DNA of 64,000 nt from Purshia tridentata. Its lineage: Eukaryota; Streptophyta; Magnoliopsida; Rosales; Rosaceae. Below the pieces are notes generated by a model. It was given only the letters and a program-made list of their open reading frames with translations, was not told the origin of the DNA and searched no databases. The translations under genes were made by a program, and so were the position numbers. Shown here in pieces: positions 1 to 12,191 of this stretch (position 1 is the first letter of the stretch; each line of letters opens with the position of its first letter). Location of the stretch: NCBI GenBank assembly GCA_003254885.1, contig QANT01005285.1:1-64000 (forward strand), given 5' to 3'.

Positions 1-700
1 TTTTATATAAAAATAATGTAATAAGATTTTAGGATTTAAAAATAACTAAAAAAAACTTCAAAACCAAAAGGCCAAACTAAATCTCAATGACACTCTAAAA
101 CCAAGATAAAAAACAAAACCCAAACCCTTTTTTTATTTATTTCTTTTCTTTTTTCCTTTTTTTTTTCTTTCCTTCCTTCTCTTCTTTTTCCTTTTTTTTT
201 TTTCCCCTTTCCTTCCTTTTTTTTCTCCCTTGGCTGCCGAGCCTACCTTTCCCTTTTCATTTCTTTTCTCTTTTTCTTCCTTGTTTCCCGTGCCTCCTTT
301 CCTTCATTTATCAACTTCTCTTTCTCTCTCCAATTTCAGATCTACTCTTCTCTCATTTTTCTTTGTTTTCTGCTTGCTGCTGCTATGCTGTTCCTTTCTC
401 TCATCTTTCTTCCTCCTCATCACCTCTCTCTTCCTCCTCATCTCCCAGCCTCGCTAGCCCCCTGCCACTGAAAATCCAGCGGCCTCCTCTCTTCCCAATT
501 CCTCTCTTTATCTTCTTAGATTTGTCAAAACCCAGAAAATTTCTGAAATCTTGACGAAAAATAGATGGAAGTGTAATTTCATTTCGCCACCCTCAAAAAA
601 CAATAATTTCAGCAAAATTTCGCTGAAATTATCAATATTACACTTCATGCTCGTAGCTCTTCAATTGTTGCATATGAAAAGGATCGCATGAAGGGCACTT
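1..700. other. Gene-free flank with long pyrimidine-rich tract and a nested hairpin
   Basis: From about 120 to 500 the plus strand is almost pure C/T, so the open frames there are low-complexity and encode Ser/Leu/Phe-rich nonsense. At 568-646 there is a nested inverted repeat: outer arms gaagtgtaat (568-577) and attacacttc (637-646) enclose a near-perfect 26-bp palindrome (605-630). This could be a small MITE remnant. No gene was recognised. Confidence 0.5.
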
Positions 701-1185
701 AAGGCTTTTCTCTCATCCAAAATGACAGTAATTGATGCTTCTTAATGAAATGACATAAAAAGAACAAAAAAACAATCAACCAAGAAATGTACCATTGTAA
801 ATAATTCGAGACAAGTTCATGGAAAAGAGTGTTTAACTTCATTTGTGGGAGATGTTCTGTGAATGAACCACTTATATATAATGCCATTAAAAATAGTGCT
901 TAGACAATAAGCAGTACAACACACCTAACTTAACTCCTGAGCTGCTGATCTCATCTAGCAAAGAGAGGCCTAACCATCTACATCCTTCTTCAACAGTCAA
1001 ACAGCAATCAAGTTCTTCTATCTTCCTACACACTGAAATACACCTTACCAAGGCACAAATACTGTGCCATTGCTATCCCACTTTCTTAAGCAAATTCAAC
1101 TAAACTTCACCACCAAAATGGCAGACATCCCAGCTCTTCACACTGACGGCATAAACTATGCCAATGAGAGAGAGGCAAACGAAAG
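701..1185 (-). other. Probable 3' UTR and downstream flank of the kinesin gene
   Basis: The stop codon of the kinesin gene is at 1186-1188 on the minus strand, so its 3' UTR must run down from here. I cannot fix the polyadenylation site. No other coding signal is visible. Confidence 0.4.
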
Positions 1186-4100
1186 TTAAAGGCCACAGTT
1201 CTCCTTCTCATCTGATGTTTTGTTTTGTCTGAGAGGACTCCTTGAAGATGGAAGGCCACCATCTGATGTTCTGTCCTTATTGGCGCCTGATTGATCTGGC
1301 TTTTCAGCATTCCTTTCTTTAAATGGGTTGGCACCATTTGATGCAGCTGACCGCATGGCCCGGGGTAGCTTCATATGGATGTCTGCCTCATGTGGCCTGT
1401 CATCCGGCCTTCGAGGTGCTTCAGCAACTTCTGGCTGCGAGGGAGGCGGAGCATTTGTAACAAGTTGTATGGTAGATCTTCGCCACTTCTTTCTCTGATT
1501 AGGCTTTGGTGCATTGGATTTGACCTGTAGTTGATGAAAACAGACAAGAAACTTTAAGCCAAAGGGGTGTGTAATAAGTTCAAGAATAATGAAATACTAA
1601 AAAGGAATCAACCAAGAACACATTGCTTTGCAAAGATGACAGTGCAAAATGGATAGCCACTAGTTCAGAAGTTAAAAAGAAATTCTTAAAACAACAGAAG
1701 TCCTTGGGCGAATCAATTGGTAAAAGCTATTCAATAAAACAATGCTTCTTAAAAGAAAATCAGGCAAGACTAAAGTATACCAACGTATTGCCAATCTCAG
1801 AAAGAGGCTTCCTTCTTGGCCCACCATCATCAGTTGTCTCACTGGGCTTGTCAGCTAATGCATTCTGAAGTAGCATTGCACCATGAGAGGCAAGTTGTTG
1901 ATTCATCTCTGTTTCATCAGTCCCTGAATCGTTTCTAACCCCTTCAGCCATCTCCGCTTGTGCAGACTCATGATCCTCAACTGAGAGAGGTTCTCTGTTT
2001 GAACACTTTGTGGCCACACAACCACATAATGGCCCACAAGTTCCCCCAACAGATCGACACTGACATTTGAGAGTTTTGCAAGAGGAACTTCTACTACAAG
2101 AGCAGCATACAACTGATTCATGTTTCTTCAGCAAAGCAACAATCCCCTCACCTGATTCATTGTCCTTCATCACAGCAACAACCCCCTCCCCTGATTCATT
2201 TGTCTTCTTCACAACAACAATCCCCTCACCAGAACTATCGAAGTTTAGTCCTCCCAAATCATTAACATCAATTGCATGAGATCCCACACTTGAACCATTT
2301 TTGGACTTTCTCTTTTTAGCTTTTCTTTGTGTTGAACGTACCCAATCGCCATCCTTTGCATCAGGATCAGATTTGTCTGAGTCAGACGTATCCATATCCT
2401 CCAAGATAAATGATGTCCGGGAATCCTAGATGCACATATGACATAACCATTAGTGATCGAGTAGTTAATCACCTTAATATGAATAATTATTTGTCAACTG
2501 TAATCAATTGAGAATAGCAACAAGTAATTTACATACAGGTTACAAACATCGTTGTAGTAAAAGCAAGAAAAATTAGCAAAACAGAATGCCACTTGCACTT
2601 ACCAGCTTGCGTAAATCATACTTGTGTCCTCCAGCGTTTAGGTCGGCATATTTCTTCAAGGCTGAATTCTGTTGCAAAATTCGTACAAGATTACCCAAAC
2701 TAGAATTCACTTATAAAAAAGAAACATAACAGAAACTGAAAAATGATTTTTTTTTCTAAAGTTAGAAAACAAAAAATCAGAAAATCCAAAACGCCAATGT
2801 ATCCATGAAATTCAAGAGTTCACCCAATATGGAAATAATAGCCCAAGAATCAAAATGCAAGGAATGATTCATCCATTAGATTACCCTAAAAATGTTGAGA
2901 TGGCAAATATACTATGCTATAACAAATCGTGAAAAATCTGTAAAGACTCTGATGACATTTTAATAGGGGATTATAATAGTATTATTTACTTATTGAACTT
3001 GAAAAACTCGAGAAAGTCATAAAAAAATAGCTCTGTGGTCAAAATCCAGTTCAATCATCCCGAAAGCTAACCCAAGTCTAATGTCTTCATTCACGTAAAC
3101 ATGCAAATTTATTATCATCACAAAAGAATAAAACCATATCATAATTATATCAATTTGTGGTCCCTTCTACTCAAAGTTCAATTCAATTTACACTGACAAC
3201 CAAATAAACTAACCTGAGACTTCACCTGATGAACAAGTTCAGCCTTCTGCATCTCAGATTTTCTAAACATACTACTCAGGCTTACTACTTTTTCCTTCAA
3301 ATCCCTTATTTCCAAATCCTTCTCTCTGTAATCAACTTCTTTATCTCGTAACAAGCACCTTGAAGAGAAGGAAAAATTTTGTTGCAGTCAATGGCATCCC
3401 AAAGTACAAGGGAAAAATGAAAAGAACAGAAAACACACACCAACATACAAACTTAAATTGTTTGCTTTGAGATACAAATTAGGAATAGTTATATTTTAGG
3501 AGAAACTTTGACTTCAATATAATCTATTTACCTGGAGGAAGAAGCTAAATTGAACAAATGATTCATCAAATTTTTTGCATCAGCAAGAGACCGAACTTGG
3601 TTCCAACGTCCCCTGCCGCTAAAACCTCTTTCACGCTCTTCTGCTTCCGACAATTGTGATGCCATAGAAACAAGGGTGCTAGACGAAGTACGAAGCATGT
3701 TTTCAAGCGCAAAAATCCTCGAATTTCTTGCACCAGGGGACATTATTTGGGGGTAATCACTACAATCAACACCATTCAAAACAAGGTTATACATGTCAAG
3801 GTAACCACAATAAAATAAAGAGGAAATTTTATGCAACATCATAAAGAATATTCAACTGCATCACCTTAAATTACTCTGTTTTAACATTTGTGCTTCTTCC
3901 TTTAGCTTTGCAACCTCCTTGGCCATCCTAGCCCGCCTGGAATACCAAGTATTAGTTGAATTGATTCAACAGAATTGCCATGTTATATGAAGCTCCAGAG
4001 GAGAGTTTCCATGTCTCACTCAGAAACTTAATAAGTACGGGGGAAAAAAAAAACCAACAGAGAGTTTCAAATTGAACAACAGAACAAGGTATTGGTAACT

Positions 4101-7100
4101 GTTGGAGTCTAAATCAAATAGACTATATGCAAGTTCTGTGAAACTATATTAAAGTTCAGAGAGATATACTTGACTAAGCCTTTATCCAAAGTTCCAAACA
4201 CAAAATTCTAAAAAGTAAAGTAATCTATATTTGTACAGTAAGATGTCTATCGAATCTATCTATCGAGCTTATCTAGGATAACCTCAAACTCAATGCTCTT
4301 CTTGATACCATTTCGTCATTAACACGTAGGGATGAAAACTGTACGTGAGTAGAAAAACAGCACCTTAAATCTTCCAGACACCCCATGCTGGTTCATTCTT
4401 TGCATACTTTCAACCAAGAAAATTAACCAAAGGAAATCTGGAAGACTTTGAATTTTTAACAGGATACACATGAAAGTAAATATAAGATACACACTCCTCT
4501 TTGCATTTTCCTTTGTCAAAAGATGACGGGGGTTAGAAGCTAGTTCTGTAACTTACACAATATAACAAAAAATAGGCAATAAAACCTGTATTCATAATGA
4601 TTCTTGGCACAACATACAAAATAAATTTCAACATGAAGTCTAGAGAGTGTCCTCTTCAAGATAGTCAATTCTTAAAATCTCAAAGATCTTAGAGTAATTC
4701 ATGAAGTAGTCTAATAGAATGAAAACACATACTCTTCCTTTTGACGCTCATACTCGGAACGTACTTCATGCACCCGAACTGTGACTTCAAGCTCATGTTC
4801 AATTACCTGCATCAAAGCCTGTGCGGAGAAAAAATTTACATATAGGACAACCACATCCCAAAACACCAAGTAACCAAAGAAATGAAGAGGTATATATTCA
4901 GTCAAATGGAATGATAAGCCAAGTAGATCCCATCACATGCATTCTAATTTCCATGTTATAGTAACAGCAAAGGAAAATTCTTCTCTAACTAATGGCTTAC
5001 AATAATTTCAAACTAACTGATGTTAAAGTTTCATTATCAAGCCACATGAAACACATGGGCCCTGCCCAATATCGACATTGATACTATGATGCATCTTTTT
5101 GTACATTTTGTTTATAGATCTAAGGAAATACTCCTACTTCAAATCATAAAGACAATTAATTGCTTTTGATAAATTGATTTTTTATACTTTCAAATTAGAT
5201 CCTCATTATAGAGTTGCAAGTACCTGAATTCCAGGACCAGAAGTTTCACGTGAGGAAGTCTTTCGAGCTTCTAAAAGCTCTTTTAGCCTTTTGGTGGCCA
5301 TAGAAGCTTCTTCTGTCTTTCGTTGCAAAACCTGACATGAAAATTGAGAAAAGTGAGAAAATCTTTCATATAAATAATGGACATCCTAGAAAATCACTTT
5401 TTTGGTTTGAGTTTTTGAAGGAGATCCTAAACAAGCATTTTCTTACCATTTTTTGTCTCTGATTTAAAGCTAATAGCTTATGCATCTCATACTCATTCCT
5501 CCGTCCCTCTTTCTTAAGCTGATAATAAGAATTTTCACAAAAGAAGATTACATAACTCTTTATTTTTAAAATATGGACAGTGAAGATCAAAGAAAAACAT
5601 GATAATCAAGCTACAATGAGTAAAGAATCTTATAATTATTATTTACATGGAAAAAACATGTTATGCATCTAGCAAACGTAACTTTCTGCTAACCGAAAAA
5701 TAATGTTTTTGAAAATTAAATAAATTATGTGTTTTCCAATCATTATTTCTGTTGCCAATAACTACTAGTAATAAAAATTTGAAAAATCCACTTGATTGGT
5801 AAACTGTCTGCTACAGAGCACCATGGCTATACTATATGACCAATGAGAGATCATTTGCACTATAAGCATTTTAGAACTGCTAGTATCTACCTTTTATTAC
5901 TTCCTAAGTTTAGAAAATTTTATCTAATCAAATTTCTCTACTTGAATTTGTGTAGATTAGATATCATATGAAATCAACGAGTTAATGTAGATAAGTTATT
6001 TGGCAGCCTCAAAATTCTTAAACTACAGTTAAAGTTTAGAACCAACAGAAACACAAATTTTAGTGTATTTTTATTATATGATATAGGTTATCACTAAGTT
6101 TTTACAACATAACAAGATTAACTATCTGTCAATAGACCCCAACATCGAAGAGAGACTCAATAACATTCAACAATTATCTTTTCCGCTATCACACATTTTT
6201 CTTTTCTTTTTTTGAAAACCACATTTTAAAACTATTTTCAGTAGATACATAGTACAGATATATTATATGCATATGTTTGCATACATCCACGCATAAACAA
6301 AAGATATTTTATTAGAAGTCCCCTTCAAATCATCCCAGTTTTTAAATATTATCTGAAAGTAGAGTAATTCCTTAGTCACGTAATTGTGGTTTCTAATGTG
6401 CATCAAGTGCCACCATCATATATAGACTAAAAATAAATAAAATCTATTACTTTATTGAGCTTAATTAACTCAATCACAATTATTGTACATGATGTCACTC
6501 TAATCCATTAGAAAAACCAAAAATTAAATGCGCACGCAATTCCTCAACTACATATACCTGAAGAACTTCTTTTTCTCGTGATGCTTTCCATAACCTAAAC
6601 TGCTCAGATTCTTGTTTGATCTTGTGTTGCAATTGAACCTAAAAAACAAAACATTGCATTAATATGCGAACAAAATGTTTACATTTTGCATGAATAGGCA
6701 CCTTTTGAGTCTTTATTCTCTGAATCTCATCCTGTAGCCTCTTCGCAGCCTCATCACTTTTTTGTTTTTGTCTCAGCAGTTGAGCTTGAGCATCTTGTTT
6801 CTTCTTCAACTCTGCAACCTGCAAAGGAAACGGTAAGCCCTAGATTTGCAATTGCCATCAAAAGACTAAGGCATTCACAATCACCTGTGCTTCAAGGACG
6901 TTCAACTTTTGTAGATAATCTTCCTTCAACTTCTTAGCGCCATCATCAGAAGTAGATGGGATATTTGCAAGATTATGTCGCAAATCCTCAATCTCTTTCT
7001 GCAAAATCACAACAGGAAAACTTGTTAGTTCGGCCTTTAAATCAAAACAGAAATATTGCAAATGGAAAACCAACCTGCAGTGCTTTCTTCTCATGTTCCA

Positions 7101-10100
7101 GCTCCTGAACTTTCTTCTCATAATGTTGTTTAAGAACCGAGGTTTCAGGAATTGCAAACCGCTTCATTTCAGCCTTCAACAAGTCAAAAGGATACCAATT
7201 TAAAACAAAAATGACCAAACAGCCACAATAGTGGGGAATGACTAAACAAGAAAAACTTTGATAACAATAGGATGATACATATCACTTTTGCACTTGTTTT
7301 AGTTGGAAAGAAGTATTCTCAAAAACTTAAACATGACATCTCTGAGAAAAAGAAAATGGCATCAATTAAGCATGCCATTCACAATATATTTCTGATGGTT
7401 TCTTCAAATTTGAGAAACCTCACAACTCCATCTGAGAAGCAATCCAATAAGAAATTCCTAGAAACTCTAAAAATTTGCTTTTTAACATCTCCAGGGATTT
7501 GAAGCAATCTAATTAAAATTAGGCAGCCATGATAAAGCAGCTATCACTACAGTCAAGACTAAAGAAAATTTACCTCCTTTTGTTCAAGTCTTTTGTCCAA
7601 TTCTTTGAGCTCCCTATCAAGTTTCTCTTGAAGAGAAGAATGTTCTTGCTCCTTTTCAACATCTTCAATCTCATCTACATATGAATTAAAATAAGTTAAG
7701 TTTCATATTTGAATATGGAACCCTCAGCATTTGAGATACCCAGGCCCCAAGAAATAAATTAAAAAAATAGTTGCAATACAACATTTTTGGCAACAATTTT
7801 CAGCTAAAGGAGAATATCCCTGACTAATATTAATCTATCCTACCAAGCTAGCATTTCCCAACTTGCCATACATGCCAGTAAATAGGACAGATTTGGTTTT
7901 TGTACTTCATAACAACAGCAATTATTGACAACTAGTTGTAATAGAAAGTAGCACTCAGAAAATTAATCTTGATGGTACATGAAATTCTAATGTGTGCAAA
8001 TCTAACAAATATGAGAAAGAAAGCAATTAAAATAAATAAAAGTGCAAAATCACAGAGAGTTTTTTTGTATCTTACCTGAAATATCAACAGTTTTTGTATC
8101 ATAATCAGATGAATACTCATTAATACAAGGGAATAATATATTCTTCGAGCGAAAGGCGTCATCATCTGACTCAACACAGTCAACAAATCTCCTGCGTTTG
8201 GGGTTGTTTAAGTTTTTCAAGCAGAGCAATTCTGCTTCTAACTCCTGAATTTTTGACACATAGGTTTTCAGCAAGTCATTATCCTGAAAAGAGTTTAAAG
8301 CCATGTCTCGGTCAAGTTTATTGTTTATCAAAGAGCTGCAATAACACAATAAAAAAAAATAAAAAAATAAAAAAGAGAAATCATTGTATGCCAACCTGAA
8401 CTGAAATGGAATCGATCTCATCCCAAGATTTACCATTTCTGGCTGATTCAATTTTCAAGACCAGTGTATCTTTTTCAACCTAAAATATCCAATATTAGTG
8501 AAATCTCATGGATAAACATCAATCAATCACAGAATGTTAGAACTATTCAAAAATACCTGAGCATCAAGAGCGCGTTTCTTTAGATGTTCACAAGTGATTC
8601 GACATTCCTGAAGCTCATGGTGCAGCTCCACATTGCTTGCTTCGAGTAAAGATACTTTGTGTTTAAGAATCTAGAAAAATAAAGGGTCATTGAAAGATAT
8701 AAAACAATAAACACATAACAAAAGTAATAGGTGCAGATATTGACACTTCTACCACAGTGATATACCTGAAGCTCCTCATATGGTGCACTAGCATCACCCC
8801 GGTAAAATAAAAGTTCACTCTGCAACTGCTCAATCTGGCTCCGCATTGTTTGCAACTGAGCTGCCATTGGATCACGATTGATCTAGAAAAAGAAAAAGAT
8901 AAGGTCAGTAGGAGAATAAAAAAGAAAGAAATGAAACCATAAAAAAAGAATAATTATGTTGCACAGAAACTTACAACTGCCTTGTTCTGGATGTTGCGAG
9001 CACGATTAGCATATTTCAAAGTATTCAAGGTTTCCTCAGCATTTGTGTCAGCAGGACTAACACAAGCTAAGCAAGGACAATAAATTTTAGAGAATAAAAA
9101 CAGAATGATTAGAAAGGCGGATCTTAATTGCCCAAAGATGCTTACTGTAAGACACAAAATAAACATACCAATCATCACGGTCTTGCTGTTTCCTCCAAGT
9201 GAATCCTAGAAATTCAAAATCCAAATTAGCCATAAGAGCATTAATACAAATTTACCCTTTGTTTATTTACAGAGGAGTTCTACTTGGAAACTACAAAATT
9301 ATATTTTTCAGTATCAAGTTTCAATAATGACTTCATTTCTAGTAAACTTAAATATCATGGTTTCTAATCTTAACACCTCATAAGATGGGAGTTCAAATGC
9401 AAGGTAGAACATGATATGCAAACCATTTCCCATCATACAAACTGTAACCCCTAAAGTGATGAATTAAATTTCTGCACATTCTTCATTCCACTGTTTCAAT
9501 TTTTCATCTATGAAATTCCAATATGCTAGTTGCATCGTTGTCCGCATGACAATAAGCAAATTTAAGGGGCTGAAAATATTTCTATAACTTACAAGAACTA
9601 GTTTAATATATTACAAGAATAGGAAATCAAATAATTTACATGCCTGTAACAAGCGAGTTAACTTGCTATCACGATATGGAACATGACCTCCTTCTTTCCG
9701 CTTCTTCTCATCTCCCAAGGCACTTATCACATTGCCAAGAGCAAGTAAACCCTTGTTGATATGAATTCCTGTTACAATAACCATAAATTCATCTTAAAGT
9801 AAATAAAGAAATAGTGAGGAGTAGCCACAAAACCAATAGGAAAAATATTAAAAGGTAATTTATCTTATTTATTTGAGAACAACAATGCAATGGGACTACT
9901 GAGGCCAGGTAAAAAAGCTATACAGATGTTAAACTTGCCACAATCCCATCATAAGCCTATTGTATAGTCTCTTTACAAAGAAAGCTTCCAATAAGAAACC
10001 TCATAAATACCTTCTTTTAAACGCATGCCATCTGCACCTGTTCGTTTCGCCCGCTCTGAACCTGCTAGGTCCACTAAATGGAGTTTTGCGCATAGTATAT

Positions 10101-11588
10101 CATCACCAATATCTTCATTATTTGCTCCATTTGGACAGTGAACAGCCTTCTTTTGCTCCATAGTTATTGTAAAGATAGCATGTGAACGGCTGCATTGTGA
10201 GAAAAAACAAAAACCAAAAGGAAACAAAAAAGATAATACATTAGTTCATCCACAATGAATAAATCTTAAAAGTAAAAAATGACAAAGAATTATGCAAACA
10301 AATATGGTGTTTCTTGAGTTAATTCGGCGTGAAGAAGTAAGAAAGCTAAAGTATGTCATATTCTTGAGCCACAAACTCCACTTGCTGCTAATACTGCTAA
10401 TAATGCACATATTCTTAACAATTCCCTGAAAATGGACTATAGTTCCTTAAAGAAATGCACATATTGCTACTAATGTTAATTAATCACCTACTATTAAATA
10501 GCAAAACTACATTAAAATCCTAACTAAAAGAAAATTCAGACATAGCACCTTGACTGACTGTTCATGTTTGTGCTCCCAGTAGCACGTGATAAAGAACCAC
10601 GAGCCAGATATGATGCCATCTCTTCTTTCGACCTAACCTCTGCCTCAGTCACACCAGCAAGTGTTATCCCTCCATTCACAGTTTCCCTAATTTGTATAGG
10701 CACTCTTGCTGGTACAGGCTTTGCTGGAGCTGCACCTTCATTTTTAGAGATAGCTGGTGAATTTGGGTCAAGCAAGTCAAACACTTCTTCCTTGAATATC
10801 TGCCATATTGAAAATTCAACGTGATCATATAAATCAAATAATATTAAGAAAACAGCTAATAAACTAGAAGGAACTTATTTTACCTCAATGAATGATACCC
10901 TGATCAAAAACTCTGTTTTATCTTTTGTTGTCCCGACTCTTTTGAATATGCTTTCCATGACTTTGGGTATAATACCACTACCTCCTTCTCCATTATAGTT
11001 AGTCCCCATCGTGTATGTCTTTCCAGAACCCGTCTTCAATATTAAATAAAAAATGAATTAGGTACTTCATATTAGCTCAATTTTAAAAGCAAAACAAACC
11101 CGTTACCCAACCAAAAAAAAAAAATTAATAAATAATCCACCTGGCCATATGCAAGGACAGTAGCATTGTATCCATGAAATAGTGCATCAACTAGAGGAGC
11201 AACACAATCATCATATACCGCATTGGAAGGAGACCCGCTGCTACCATACACATAATCATATGTGAATGAATGTGTCCCAATTTGCACCTGTTCACGCATC
11301 ACATATGAACAACACGTTTAGCATTCTATTATAATCATTAAAAAAAATTGAACCTTGATTGAATAGCAATTACACAATTAAAAATTAAAAATTCATATGG
11401 AGATATGCATTTCAAAGTTAGTTTACATCAAATAAACAGCTCAAATTTCAAATCAAAACTTTCACAAATATAAACACCTGGGGTTCACCGGGAACAACGG
11501 AAATGCAATCCGTGCAGCCTAACAAAAGCTCCGAGGTAATCAAAGGCCTTATATTGACAGCCACTCGCACACATTCGGTACTATCCAT
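1186..11588 (-). CDS. KIN4C: Kinesin-4 family motor, KIN-4C type (chromokinesin/KIF4-like), 26 exons, 1295 aa
   Basis: Plus-end microtubule motor of the kinesin-4 family. Exons, 5' to 3': 11588-11478, 11287-11141, 11033-10884, 10799-10549, 10189-10011, 9768-9644, 9205-9169, 9066-8975, 8882-8766, 8670-8557, 8479-8396, 8283-8076, 7674-7574, 7173-7075, 6998-6885, 6818-6702, 6638-6558, 5518-5447, 5331-5224, 4818-4733, 3936-3865, 3759-3532, 3358-3214, 2668-2603, 2425-1781, 1524-1186. The frame is kept throughout (1296 codons). The motor domain spans about residues 8-364 and has a P-loop at 85-92 (GQTGSGKT), LDLAGSER-type switch sequence (LVDLAGSER) and the NxxSSR region split across exons 4/5. A long coiled coil follows (about 365-940), then an acidic/basic tail with a KKRKSK stretch and a CXC cysteine-rich domain at about 1075-1112. 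The start [11 protein letters not shown] matches the family start. Length is close to Arabidopsis KIN-4C. By homology it should act in cell division or cortical-microtubule transport. Confidence 0.95.
1975..2105 (-). other. CXC cysteine-rich domain inside KIN-4C exon 25
   Basis: Translation of this part of exon 25 gives a Cys cluster beginning [17 protein letters not shown] and ending [11 protein letters not shown]. The spacing is that of the tesmin/TSO1-like CXC domain also found in animal KIF4, where it is reported to hold an iron-sulphur cluster. The Arabidopsis KIN-4C tail carries the same domain, and FRA1-type KIN-4A lacks it, which supports the subfamily call. Confidence 0.8.
2106..2240 (-). 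repeat. Three short coding repeats (SGEG-type) in KIN-4C exon 25
   Basis: Just before the CXC domain the protein contains [22 protein letters not shown] and [12 protein letters not shown], three imperfect copies of an 11-16 residue unit. They look like a small in-frame expansion in a disordered linker. I do not recall this triplication in Arabidopsis KIN-4C. Confidence 0.6.
9206..9643 (-). other. GC-AG intron 6 of KIN-4C
   Basis: Exon 6 ends ...TTACAG and is followed by GCATGT; the next exon starts GATTCACTTGG after ctag. The protein requires this junction ([11 protein letters not shown]), so the donor is GC rather than GT. GC-AG introns are a known minor U2 class. A 37-nt exon (9169-9205) follows directly. 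Confidence 0.85.
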
Positions 11589-11594
11589 CTCTAC

Positions 11595-11784
11595 CTATTA
11601 CAACAACCCCTTGATTTCCAAATCCTTAAATCCTGAATCCCGCAAAAGAATGACAATAAAAATCCCGAATCAGAATCAAATTTAACGCATTTATCGCATG
11701 GAAAACAACAAACAACAAAGAAGCACAACATCAATGGTATTCAATAGCTAAGAGACGAAGAAATTCATGGATCTGTGAGAGTAC
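11595..11784 (-). other. Probable 5' UTR intron of KIN-4C
   Basis: On the minus strand, CTCTAG|GTACTC at 11785/11784 is a candidate donor and gtaatag|GTAGAG at 11595/11594 a candidate acceptor, six bases before the start codon. Without splicing, the leader would carry extra upstream ATGs. This is inferred from splice motifs only. Confidence 0.55.
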
Positions 11785-11842
11785 CTAGAGGAGGAGGAGG
11801 TGGAGGAAAATGGTATTTGAGTTTCAATTTCGTTGTTTGTGT

Positions 11843-11847
<5 letters not shown>

Positions 11848-11877
<30 letters not shown>

Positions 11878-11882
11878 AAGAG
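11848..11882. repeat. (GA)n microsatellite in the KIN-4C leader/promoter
   Basis: A run of GA repeats on the plus strand reads as a CT run on the gene's sense strand. It sits about 260-290 bp upstream of the start codon. CT-rich tracts are common in plant 5' UTRs and core promoters. Confidence 0.8.
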
Positions 11883-12129
11883 AGCGAGGAATTTGAAAGC
11901 GGGCGATTGGGGTTGAATTAAGTTTAAAGTGGAATAGAGAGAAGGCGGTCAGGTCCGAATTCAAAATATAGAAGGTCACGTGCGGGTCGCGTGCGTCGTC
12001 GAACGGTACTTATTAGCGGGTTTAATTTTGGAATGTTATATTGAATTACGGACAGCCTGGCCCACTTGAAATAGATAGTGTTGGAAATGTATGCCTAAAT
12101 AAGCGGAGTTGGGCTGGGGGCCTGAAAAC

Positions 12130-12191
<62 letters not shown>

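Noticed and set aside
230-554. Plus-strand open frames rich in Ser, Phe and Leu
   Set aside because: They arise from the CT-rich tract; no homology or codon pattern supports a gene.
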